A stretch of 64,000 nucleotides of DNA from Apodospora peruviana (lineage: Eukaryota; Ascomycota; Sordariomycetes; Sordariales; Lasiosphaeriaceae): assembly GCA_033439685.1 (NCBI GenBank), contig JAUEDM010000001.1, forward strand, positions 1,240,001-1,304,000. Direction: 5' to 3'. Position numbers and translations under genes: made by a program. The notes below the pieces were generated by a model. That model did no database searches. It was not told where the DNA came from and saw nothing but the letters and a program-made list of their open reading frames with translations. Positions 14,211 through 26,298 of the stretch are shown piece by piece (position 1 is the first letter of the stretch; the number at the start of each line of letters is the position of its first letter).

Positions 14211-14260
14211 GTGTGGTGTGGTGCGATGCGGTGCGACGCGGCGCAGCGCAGCGCGGCGCT
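14211..14260. repeat. Drifting pentanucleotide repeat
   Basis: Ten consecutive 5-mers change one base at a time, from GTGTG through GTGCG and ACGCG to GCGCA, GCGCG and GCGCT. This looks like a degenerating (GYGNG)n microsatellite. Confidence 0.75.
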
Positions 14261-16410
14261 GTATGTATTGTATGGACAACGATGTGGATGAGATCTACTC
14301 CATCGAGATGGCTGGTTCGGAGTTGAAAATTTCATGGTCGGAGCTCACTCTGACACTTAGTTGGTGCTCCGATGTCCAGGGCAGGTGGCAGGTGGCATGG
14401 AAGTGCCTACCAGGCATCGTTATGATCGTCTGTCTCCGTCGTTCTTGCATTCATGGATCTTCCCCTGGACATAAGGTAAAGTACCTAGAACTAGGCTCGG
14501 GCAATTTGTGGAAGGGATGTGGAAGGGACCTGCCGCATTTCGATTGGACGATAATCCCGTGATTCTGGCTGATATTTGTGGAAGTGCCAGAGAAGTCGAA
14601 ATCCCAGGCAAAGTTGCAGTCGCAATCCTTGCTTTGATGGTCATATGTAAGGTAGCTAGGTAGGTACCGCAGTTCGCACCGGTTAGGCGAGTCGCAATCA
14701 ATATCAATTGGGTCTCTTAGGGTGGAGGTTGCGCTTGATGCTTGACGGGGCTGCCACGATGGTGGCCCGGGAATTGGTTCCAGAGCCGGAACCAAACTTT
14801 GCTTCACACTGGATGAACGATAAAGTTAAAAAAAAAAAAAAAAAAGAAAAGAAAAGCCGCTCGTTGAGGATGGAGACAGTTTGGCGCCAGGGACTTTTTC
14901 CTTTTCCTCTATTTTCCGCAAGTGGGAAGAGATTGGGAAGGTGTAATTCTTTCTCTTCTTTCTTTCTTGTTGTATTTTGCGTATCAGTATAATTATCTTA
15001 CACTAGGGACGGATCCGTAGTGTACCACTTAATGCCTAAGATACGTAAAACTTAGCAAGGTATCCGTACAGATTACTTTTCTGTGTTTCCTCACCCATTT
15101 AACCTCTGTTGGTACGCTCCCGTCCCGCCCTCCCACACGCCGAACCCAATCCACAATCACAGGCACAACACCACACCACGAATAACGGGTGAGCCGTTGC
15201 ATCGCGATTTAGAGTAGGTGTTGAGAAGCGACCCACTTTCAAGAGTTTCAATCGACTTGCAGATTGTCTTCGTGCCTGATGCCTGATGCTCTGAAACCTG
15301 GCTGTTCTGCAGCGGCTGCATCTCCAGAGAGAGTGAGCCAGTGGAGATGGACTAAGGAAGATAAAAAGTGTTTTCTCGACCCCAATTACAATGACCTGCC
15401 GGTCCATGCTAGGGACCACAGATCACACACCTCCATATTGCCTGCCCTGGCATGCATTGGCGCTGTCAAGCCAAAGCACGGATGGCAACACAGCCTGGAC
15501 AGCGTATACGGGCAAGAGTTTGTGGCGGTCATGAACAAAAAAAGATACAAGATGTTCGTCAAAGAAATCTGGTCAATATCTGGGTGACGATAGCTCTTGG
15601 CGCTGCATAGCAGTGATACTGACCCCATGAGTTCCAAAGAATGAGGTAACTCGGAATTACCCAGTCGACCCTGCCGGTCAAAAGTTGCTCATCAGAGTGA
15701 TAACCTCAAGGCAAGATATTGAGAAGCAAAATATCCTGTCCATCAAATATAATATAAAATAAAATATCGAGTAGCACACCACAATACGGGAGTGCCCTCA
15801 TGCACCTGTCCCTTTCTGGAACCGGCCACTCAGCCAAATCCCGACAAAAGCGCCAGGTGGGATGGACTGCGGCGTCGGCGCAGGTTGAGTAACTGTTCAA
15901 CAGCCTGGAACCTCCTGTTGGTCCAACGCGATGCCGCAGCCGTCAAAATATGTCGCGAAACTGATACACAGCATCGTCGTCCTACGCGGTACCTGTATAC
16001 AGCCTACCCCGCGGCTGCTGACAGGATGCACCGTGAATCATTTTGGTGGTGACACATGTGGCATGTGTTGTGGCCCCCAGATCACAAGATCAAGATCTGG
16101 CCACCAGATCCAGCTCTCCTCCTGACACTCGCAGCAAGAGAACGAATCGATTTCTTCAGTTTACCATCTTATTGTCTTATTGAATCGTCCCAAATGGTGG
16201 TGTACAGATTGCATTTTCATTGTACGCATTTGTCCGGGCTATCTGCAAGTCTGCAACCAGACATCAAAACGTACAATGTGAGGGCTGCCTGGCTCTCCCA
16301 ATCACCAGGCATGACGATCTCCCGAAGCCATCCGATCTCTTGATCTGGATTTGCGTCGTGGGAGCGCACCAAGCCCCACGAGCTATCGTCTTCCCGTCCC
16401 TAACACGCCG

Positions 16411-16426
16411 ACTAAGGTACCTTAGT
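16411..16426. repeat. Perfect 16-bp palindrome ACTAAGGTACCTTAGT
   Basis: This is the longest perfect member I found of a palindrome family built around GGTACC that recurs through the gene-poor stretches. A related compound element, TACCTAGGTA overlapping TAGGTACCTA, lies at 16873-16890, and TTACCTAGGTAA lies at 12879-12890. Confidence 0.85.
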
Positions 16427-19400
16427 TCTAGTGCGTGAATCACGCCAGCTAGTTTGTGGAGAAACCCACTCGCCAAGGATCATCCCGCACTTATTTCTGT
16501 TGTTGGTTACTAGCTTGATCTGAATATCTGCAGTGGCTTTCTGTCTAAGCATTGAATTTTTCAAAAGAGTCAAGAATTAGTCAGAGCCAATGCCAGAGCC
16601 AGAGCCCAATGTTGTGTCTTCCAGGTTGTAAGAGCCCTGCACAGGGCAGCTCCTCGGGAGTCAATATCAAGCTTCTTGAACCCATCTTCGAACCAATCAA
16701 AATCACGGTTGATGTGTACAATCGGTACGTTCAGTCAGTATTCCGTATAAGACAACTAACTACATAGTTGACAAGAAGACGCCAATGAAATAAGGGGACT
16801 TGCTTCAAGGTCAGATAAACTATTTCAGTGACTCGCTGACACACAAACTCATGGAAAAGTCATATTGTTCATTACCTAGGTAGGTACCTAAGGTATCTGG
16901 ACGATCTTCCAATTCAACCCGGAAGTTGTGAAAAAGAGCAAATATTACGTCAAAGGTGGTCGCAAGTTCCTTCTTTCCCAAACTTCCAAGCTGCTGTAAG
17001 GGCTGTTCGGGAAAGAACGTGGGAGACACCTACCAGAAAACTCAAAATGTGCCGGTCATTGTTGCAATATCGGACGGCCGGCACTGCGTCAAGGCAAGGG
17101 CAACACACAGAGTTTTGACACCTCTGCGGCAGGTACAGACGACGGTAACGATGACTACCTACACAAATGACGGGATCAAGGACGACCACTTTCCCTTTCA
17201 GACTTTCAGACGGGAGAAGTCGCCTGCCGCGCCATTGACTCGTCAAATTCAGATTCTGGAACCCGTCGGCTCCATTCTATCGTCCGCGAGATGTATTACA
17301 GCGATGCAATGGAATTGCAAAATAACACTACTTTCGTCCTCTCGTCTATCTGCTTCTACCTTCCTCCCCAAACTCACGTCCGTCCAATTCTCATCTTGGG
17401 ATCCATTCGAGAGCAGCCGGGGCTGGATACACGTCTGTATGTCCCAACCTCAACAAAGACAACATTGGAAACGGCTCGAGGTATGCCTTCAAGGGCCATG
17501 GCCGTGCTTAGATATCGTCGTCAGAGAGCAAGTGAGGTCTTCCATGAACATCGTTGTGACCCTGACAGGGGTAAGGAGCAAAGCACGTCAGCTAGAACTA
17601 GGATGTTAAGTACACATGTACAGACGTACAGCTCTGACCGGCTGCCAAAGACGGCGGACGGCGGCTCATCAGTGGCGAACAATCTCGTCCCGTGTGCCCA
17701 TCAGTCGCGATCGCACGTGGCCAGCTTTCTTGCAGACGACGTGGAGGGCAGATTATCGGATTATCACGTGTAGGACGAGAGTGGTTCAACGGCGCAATCA
17801 ATCAATTTAGTTGGGCTTGGACCACTCTCGACGTCGTCATTTCAAGTTAACCCCAACAAACTCTTTGACGGCAACTGAACTACCTACCTGGTAGGTTTTC
17901 CTGCCACGGCCCGGCCGCTGCTGAATTGTCAGGATTCTGAGCCGGACGGCTGCCTCGCCGCATTTGACCTCCTTGTGAGACGCCGCCCGCTGTCGAACCC
18001 GTCATACCCGCCCTGTCCGGCACTTGTTACGACAACTATCGGCCTCCCTTGATGCGAGGTGGCTTTCTCCCGTTGCCCTCACACCCCTCACCACCTGGCT
18101 TTCTTTCTCGGTCGCAGCAGTCGCTCACGGTCCCCCACAACACCAAATTCGAAGCCACATTGTCGCGTAACACAGAGAGGGCTTGGAGAGTCGAATGGCA
18201 CCGTCCTTGTCGCCTCACTGAGCCGCCCCAACGTGCTTCAGCCACGCCATGGATGGTTGATTGCCGAGAATGGCCAGGCCTGTCCACCCTGGAAGTTCGG
18301 ATACCGGCTGCCGACCTGCTGTTCGATAACATCTGGTTGACGGCATTCAGGCAATTTGTTGCCCACGAGCTGGCCTGCAGCCAGGTGTTTGAGAGCACTT
18401 GAGAGAAATTTTTTGGAGACAGCCGCGCCGCGCAACAAAGCGAGCCGGGGCAGCCTTCAGGCGGCCCCCCATGCAGGACGTCACAGCAGTGCAACTCGCA
18501 TCATCCAATCTTGTCAATGTCGCCAATTCTTCCGGAACGGGTTCTTTCCCTGCTGCTGTCCACCCAGCCATACCTCTGCTCATGGGCTTGGGCAAGCCAA
18601 GTATCGATCAAGTACATACAATACTTACGAAAGGGCGTACAAACGTAATGCGAATTCTTCGAAACGGACCCGACCATCAAAACCTACCCACCCTCCCGCT
18701 GCAAAGCATAGCGTCTTCTGTCCTGCACGCAATGCCGCGATGTTGCCCAGGGCCCTAGGTGTACGATCATCAAAACACCCCCCCGTCCTGGCTGCCCTGG
18801 GCAGTCGTTCAAGGTTGCCCAACATGGCTGCCGTCATAGGGGCCCAGCTGTTGTGCGTGGGGAGTCTTGATCGATATTCTGCGGCCTAGCTGACCATGCC
18901 GCGTTGCGGGCCCAAATCGAATTAAAAGAGGATACTGTCGCTACCGCACCGGGCACCACCCGGCAGGCGACACGCTGTAATGGAACCCAACCCACGGCCG
19001 AAGCGATGTTCCAAGCGCGGTTCAAGCGGGAGTGCATGCCTCGGGGAAGCAGGAAGGCTCTTCCGGCAGACGGTCGATCTGGATGTTGCGCATCCTAGGC
19101 TTTTCCTTTTTCTTTTCTTCCCGCGGCGAAACCGGTGTGTTTCTGGATAAACTGGCCCCCTAGTCCCGACTCCCGTGCTCGGCTCCTAGGCGAAACGGGT
19201 TTACATGAATGTCAGTGAGCTGAGGATTTCCTTCTTGTCCCTCTCTTTGTAAAACGTCCATAACCTCAAACTTTTGAGGTGCTTTTTTTTCTGCATGCTC
19301 AAAATCTTGGTTGCATATTTGCTGCGTTGTTCTCAGTTGTTCTAATGCAAGCACGCAGGGTTCAGGGCAACAAATCCTGTCTTGAAAATGCACCAGAGCT

Positions 19401-22296
19401 CATAGCCTACGACATACAAGCAGCCCTCGACCTGGGGGCGAGTTTGTTGCCTGTGCCTTGGAACACTGGTGGTGAGCCTTGTACCATGGGCCCACCGGCT
19501 GCCCGTCTGCGTCTCGCCGACGTAGGGACAGTCTCTTCAGTCGGAAAAAATTGTCTGGCTGACACCGAGACGCCTCCTTGATTGGATCTTGCGACTGGCG
19601 GTCAACGAACCAAGTCTTGGTCAACGTCTGCCGAACCAGCAAGCCCGGCTCGCCAACTGACCGAATGTCGTCGAATAATCGAGAGTGACGGGAAAGGTTT
19701 CGATTTGCCCATGCAAGATGACCTGTCCTCAACAGCAAACAACACCTTGGTGGTCAACATATGTTGATGGCAGACTTTTCCAAGCTCTTTTCCCTCGGAT
19801 ACACTGGCGCTATACTCCAGAGAGGATCAGAAAAATCGAGAGGCTGGCTCTGGGTGCGGGTTGCGTCACAGAGCTCACCTATCGCTGAACGATATCTCCT
19901 GTGGCAAGCGCCGAAGGATAGCCCTTGCCTACGACGGCTGTGGTCTACCATCCTCACCAAACGCCAAACTCGGTTCCTCTGAGCAATGAGCGAGTTCTCA
20001 TTTGCCTGTGGTGATGGAATCCCCCGATACCCCGTTGCTCGGGGCTCCAAAGACGCCCGGAGACTTCGCCTTCAAGCAGATTCCAGATGCTCCATGGCGG
20101 CATCATCTGACAAACCACAAGTGCGGATGGTCACGAGCCCCATTGAACAAATTTGGTGAGGATCAGAACTAGCTTTCTGGTTGGCCCAGTGAAGTCTGCT
20201 GAGAAGGTCGAGACATGCTCTCCTTACCCTAATCAGCATATCGAACTCGCCTACCACCAACGGATCTGCGCTGATCCCCTTATCCGTCTCTTCCCATGAC
20301 CCTTTGAGCACTGGCGATGCGACTATCGCCACTCACGACCCCTCCTGAGTCTCGAGTTGCTGCCTTGGGATTCGGTCTCAAGACTCCGCTTCCTCGTTCT
20401 AGAACCTCAGCCGCAGCAGACGCGGAGATGAAAATGTGATGAGTGGTAATTTTGAGAGAATTAAAACGCGCCTCGGGACACTTTTGGGGTACGTGGAAGT
20501 ACAAAGATGTACAGAGGATGCGAAAACATGAAGTTGAAGGCGTCGAGGCACATGGAGATGGACTCTTGGGACTTACTCATGCCCGCCCAGTGGACAATAC
20601 CTCTGTGGGGATAACGACGACCGTGCCGACTTCCAGGGTCGTGGTGGACAAGCTACTCCTTTCTCCAGTTCCAGAGGAATTGCGGAGCAGAGATTCACGA
20701 TGTCGCTGGAGTTGTGAATGAGGAGCGCAGCCGCTGTGTCACACAGCCCCAAGTCTCTCATAAGCTCACTGTACACACACCCACTATTCATTGTGATAAT
20801 GGAAAATGCCAATTTCACACCCAAGAGAGCTATTCTGAGGTTTAAAGGAAGGTTAAATGTAAGTCGAGCCAATCATTTTCAAGTTTTCCAATATCTATTC
20901 AACCACACATCCTCACACATTTCAAGCAACGCGAAGTGACCTCTAGGCGTCGGGCAATGTTACTCGAAAGTATCTACTACATCCGGGGTCCGGCTTCTGA
21001 TCCGCATAATACTATTTTCACCTCGCAATAGGACGAGATATTGGTTATCACCAACAACAGCTTCTACAGATGTCGCTAGTGCCGCTCAATCACAGGAGCG
21101 TCCCCCTTTTCCCCGCTTGACAGGCAGACGGGCGCCTCAGAACACAAAGGTGTGAACCGATTCGGACCGACATTCCATTGTAACCCGGATCTCCAATTCA
21201 GTATGGGATGCGTATGGAGGACATATGATGGACCGCTGCTCTGTTTATACCATTTCGATGGTCTACAGTATGACAGGGGTTCCTTGTTGTGAGAGTCAAC
21301 CATCACCACCCAGTCCACCTTCTCCAAGCTAAACATATGGCCCGTACCTAGCTCCCTTCCCTTACACACAGGAGGACAACCGGGGTAGACTGTTGTATGA
21401 ATGATACACGTCATTAGTCTCTCTCAAAGCCGAAGTCCGCGGATAGTCCCGATAGTACACAAGTGTGCATCAAAGAATTATGACTCTTGGTAAAGTAGCC
21501 ATGAGGGTACCATACTTGCGCATCAAGACAGAGTTTTGGGCCAACCCGAATGACCACCAGCAACAACAATGACCTCAAGACTCTGTGATTGCAAGCGAAC
21601 CAAGTCTTCAAGGTCGAGCAACCGATATTACCCTTTCTACGGAGCCAGTTGCTGTGACGTTGCCTGCCGGCAACTCGCTGGACTGGACAAAGCCGACGAC
21701 GGAGCACAATTGAAGCTCGGGAATGCCTAGACGGACGGGGTTGGATGGTATCACAATTTGGTCCGGTTCGGACTTGGTAAACAAAACTTTTTTGGACGGG
21801 AGTGACTAGTGACGGGCGGGATGGATGGATGGTTGAATCTGCCTGCCGCAGAAAAACAGCCGAGAGAAGTTTTCTACACGATGCGCCGGTCTGCATGTTT
21901 CAGGTGAGCGAAACTCCTAAAGAGGTTCTTCTCCGAGTTCTCTCACACACCTTTTCCCCCTTCCCCCTATCAGAGTCAGATTCCCCAGGTCCGGGCTGTC
22001 GTCCCGGTTGGCGGTGTGTGGGTTGTGTGCCGTCTTCTCGGGACAAGGAAGGTGGTGGTTGTGCCATGAATAAGTAGGTACTGTACCTGTCAGCACTATA
22101 AACAGTACGGACGGACCATCCGGCCGCGGTCTCGGTGTGTATTTTCACCTATCTAGACGCATGCTGGGAATGAATAGCTGGCCGGCCGGCGTGTCTCTGC
22201 CCAACCAGAGGCCCCAACCAAGAACGTGTAGGGGTTGGTTCAAGGTAAGTTGGCGGATTATTTCAAAAAGGTGAATCGGATTTCACCGCTGCAAGA

Positions 22297-22303
22297 ACTA
22301 CTA

Positions 22304-22347
<44 letters not shown>
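22297..22347. repeat. Compound trinucleotide microsatellite (ACT)n(GCT)n
   Basis: About eight ACT units are followed directly by nine GCT units. It lies outside any gene I can support, so it would not encode a homopolymer. Length variation between strains is likely for this kind of tract. Confidence 0.95.
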
Positions 22348-25300
22348 ACCGGCTATGTGAGTATGTAGGGGTTGGGTCGATCATCAATCCTACGACGCTT
22401 AGTCCGTCTTTGGGAGAGAGAGGGAGAGACGAGAGAGGGTTGGAGGGAGATAAGAAACGGAATATCCGATCGATCCGAACGCCGCGTCAGTTTGTTTCTT
22501 TTCGTTCTTTGTTCCACACCGAAAAAGACTGCAACTTCCTATCCTCTGCGTCAGATAGGGCAAGCCGAGTCTCTACTGAGTACCTACATTGCACACTTAA
22601 GGCAATTCTCTCCTCTGGTCATTCTTTCTGCTCAAACTACTTGGTATCATGGCATGAATCATGATTCTGATAGTGGCTTAGAATTAAACATGTATAGCCG
22701 ACCCGAGCCAGCCTCCGACGTGGGTAGATACCAATGGACCCTATCATTTTTCACTCACACCGCACATCGATTAACCCTCAGACCCCTTTTCCTTCTTTCT
22801 TGCCGGCCGCTACCCCGGGTCCATTTGTTGCGATAGGTTAGCAAGCACGAAGATAAGTACCGGTCGCGGTGAGAAGATAATAGAAAACTCAGTTTCTACA
22901 TGCAAGCAAGCGAAGAAACTCTACATGAGGTTGGTGTCTGGTGGTAACCGGCCCAACTATATCCCAATATGGATGGACGTCATCTAAGGTTCCTACTTTG
23001 CTCACCACGCTGGGTCTGTTTACCTGTTGTCAGCTACCTACGCCTCTGCCGGCATTTAAGCTTTAGGTGTAGTTATTTTGCCAGGCCATTGTCTGGACAA
23101 GAAAGTACTTTCGCTGTCCGAAACATAATCGGATATTTATTTACTCAGATTCATATTTTTATTTCGCCAGTGCCTCATTGTAATGAGGTCCTAAATCTAC
23201 GGTTTACCTTTGTATCGGGTGATAATGAATATCTTGTTTATATTTCGGATAGCGAAAGTACTTCTTATCCAGAGAAAGTTTGGCAAGTAAGGAACTGCAG
23301 GACAGATTTAACCCGGGCAGAGGGAGTTGGAAAAGTTAATAGTACACGGTAAAGACCATCCGTGGGACTAGGTAGCTTAGTCAAGCTTAAACTGATCATT
23401 TAAGATTTCCGTCGGTGTTTGGAGCCAGTCATCTCGGAATGTCCGACTACCAGCAGTATCCAGGAGTGGATGATAGCCAGACACTCAAATCACTTAGGTA
23501 GGGACGCAAAAGGGAATGTTGCCTTCTTCTTACCTATCCAACTTCTTTATATGTTCTACCACTTTTGCTTTGATTCAAACCTCTTCCCGCCCCAATGCAT
23601 GTGGCGTGATGCCAGCAGGCAGGTAAGGCAGGTTCGTGCACACCGCCGTCAACGCCGCCGCCGCTGTCAACCAAAACCAAAGGGACAACGTTATACCGGT
23701 ATCGTAATAGTAACGCCAATTCTCGGTTCCTATTCCCTCATCATGGTTCGAGTCCGATATCCGAGCCACACCGAGCTGAGCAGGCTAGCGGGAAAAAAAC
23801 TTGAAAGTCTACCTACCCACAGAATAACCCCCAGATCATCTATTAATAGGCATTTAATATCGGTAGAGAAAGAAAAGTCACCTTCCTGAACGAGGTCGTG
23901 AACAGACAGTTCAATAAGCAAACAAGCCCGTAAAGAGACAACCAAGATCTGCCAGCTGCCCAATTAGGACTTTTCCTTCCTGCGGGTTTCTCACACCGGG
24001 TTCGCCACTTTTGACCTTGGTACCTCTCCATCAGTTCGAAAGGTTCCATGTTACTGTTGGTTACGACATGGTCATGTCATGTGTGGGCAGGTAGACTGAC
24101 TCAAGGCTTAACGGCAGACCAGGTGGACTAATAAACTATCTAGTTAGTTACGCGGATGGGCGTTACCGTGTATTATTAACTCTTCCAACTCGAGGGGCGG
24201 AGGATATTGGAAGAGGCGTCGTGATGCTAAGACTTACCTAGCTGCTCCTTATTGGACCAGATTCGAGATACCAAGCTAGCTTCTCAGTAACAGACCAAAA
24301 CAGGCGTGCCGTCCTGGCCGGAAGCCTTGATCAATAAGGAGTCTACAGAAAGTCATTCACGGTCTTAACTTAAACTCCAGGTATTACTGTATATTTAATT
24401 CCCAGTCATTGATCATGAGAACTGGAAGTTCCTAAGCAAACTGTACAGTACAGATATTAAGAAGAGGAGATTGTCTTCAGTTCATCAGTTATCTGTAGAT
24501 ACACGGCTTGTGCGTTCAATGAAGCCAGATATTGTGACGTTGAATTATCGCTTGCCATCATTATGAGGTTTTAATTGGCAGCAACCACCACGTTGTAACT
24601 GGTTGTCATTGCCGATATGCTGCTCTTCCCATTTACTCAGGTATCTACGTCTTTGTCGTCGAGTTTCTGGAGATTCAAGTGGTTCAGCTGAACGATATCA
24701 CAATTCACAATTCACTAGTTCTAATGGAATACGGGATGGCGGCCAGATTGCGGTCGACCCGCCGGCTTGGGTTCTGTTGATGTTGTTGTTCTCCGTTATT
24801 GGTGGGGTGGGATGATCTGATGGATCTGATGGAGGGGCCAAGCAGAGGAGCCCACTACAGTGTCGCGCTGTGTGCGATACCCCGCGTTTGTGGGATGTCC
24901 ATCCTGGAGAGAGGGGTGGTCTCGATTTACCGGCCGAGCGATTTAACTGCTGACGAGCCAGAAGCCGTGCACCCGTGGAAGTGCAACAAAACCAACAACC
25001 TGAAAGTCCGGAGATCGTGATTATTTTAAATGTCATTTGTTGCCTGCATGAATTACGATTGTGGTAATGTAGGGTGGAGTTATGAATATAGCAAACAGCT
25101 TCAGCAATGGAAGTGTAAGCCTTTAACTCGGTAACTGCTTGCCAGTTGGGTCCCCGCTATGGTGAAGGCAAGGAGGACCTAGACATAGAACAACTCGGAT
25201 GGATGTGGTGATGGGATCAGATGTGGTGCGGAGCTTTCTGAGGGGTCTCCTCGGCGACGACCTGGAGAACGGGTCAGAACGCAGAATATTATGTGTGCTG

Positions 25301-26298
25301 GGCGCGAAGATTGGCGCGGCCAGGCTCTCAGTCACCCATCACAAAGACTTGACTTGGTGGACGTCTAACTTCAACTTTAGAGATCTGAACACCGCAGTTC
25401 CCCGCTTCCTTCTGATGTGCCCCTCGCTGCCTGGCCGACGGGACCAACATTGGTGGCTTTTAAACTCGCTGATCCAAACCCACATGCACATGCCACATGC
25501 TTGTGAAGACGACTCGCCAAGCGAATGAGGCTGAATCAGCCGAACGAGCGTGGCGCACGCAGTGTGTGGTGTCACTCAGGTGTGTCTGCCCTCGCCGCCG
25601 GAATTCGTCAGCCCGCCCACGCAATTCTCCTCACCTTGCCTCGAGTCGCAGGTGTACAGAGGCCCAAATCAACAACCTAACCTCGACGCCCCGTCTTTTG
25701 TCCTTTCAACCTACGCGTAACCTTAACCATCCGCACCCGGGCTGTTGTTTTGTCGCTGCATTGATTGATTGCCTGGCTGACGTTTCCGTCGGGACAGGCG
25801 AGAAAGTGCCCTTCCCGTGGGATCCAATTCCGCCCGTGTGTTTGCGCGTCGTTTGTCGCTTGCGGCCACTTATTGCCTGTTGCCGAGCGCTCTTTTCCCT
25901 CATTTCTGCCTCGTGCTTTTGTTGTTGCCCGTGTGCGGCCTTGCGTTTCAAACTGGGGCTGCTTGTTCTTGTGCTGCAGAAGAGCCAAATGCATTCAAAC
26001 TGGTGGTCTCATCTCCCCGCTTGTCGTGCGTCGTGATAACGTTCGGCCACCGGCGATAGCGTCCCAGCGCAGCCTGCTCTCCCCGCTCGGTCACCCCCGC
26101 CTCTCGACTCGCCCGTTGCTATTGAAGGTTTGCTCAATCAGCCCGGTCTCCGCTACTCTGAGCTATATCTTCCAATCTCCACCTCGACGGACCCATCTTC
26201 TTCCCTCAACATCTTTTCTCCCTCCCGTGGGCTGGGCTGGGTGTTCTTCGCTGCCCGCGCCAATTCGACGTCACATTGCCTTCAGACTGGATGGAAGG

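Larger units (their letters stand above)
10188..26298. other. 16-kb gene-poor stretch
   Basis: I find no gene I can support here. The left end is the 5' flank of the CPS1-like gene, and the right end (about 25.5-26.3 kb) is the promoter and leader of the gene starting at 26299. The longest open frames (about 180-217 codons, for example 16956-17609 plus and 13516-14148 minus) begin with GTG or lie in low-complexity sequence and show no domain. What can be seen is simple sequence and palindromes: A tracts near 10638 and 14828, a drifting 5-mer array at 14211, an ACT/GCT microsatellite at 22297, and GGTACC or CCTAGG palindromes near 12350, 12879, 14663, 16411 and 16873. Base composition is near balanced, so this is not the AT-rich sequence expected of RIP-mutated transposons. 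Confidence 0.6.

Noticed and set aside
15279..15587. ATG frame of about 102 codons with protein-like composition
   Set aside because: It is short, has no family match, and no promoter or intron evidence supports it.
16956..17609. 217-codon open frame on the plus strand
   Set aside because: It begins with GTG, has no recognisable domain, overlaps another frame, and a few frames of this length are expected by chance in so much non-coding sequence.
23745..23755. Perfect tRNA B-box word GGTTCGAGTCC
   Set aside because: No A box at the right distance and no T-stem, anticodon or acceptor pairing. A single B box occurs by chance.
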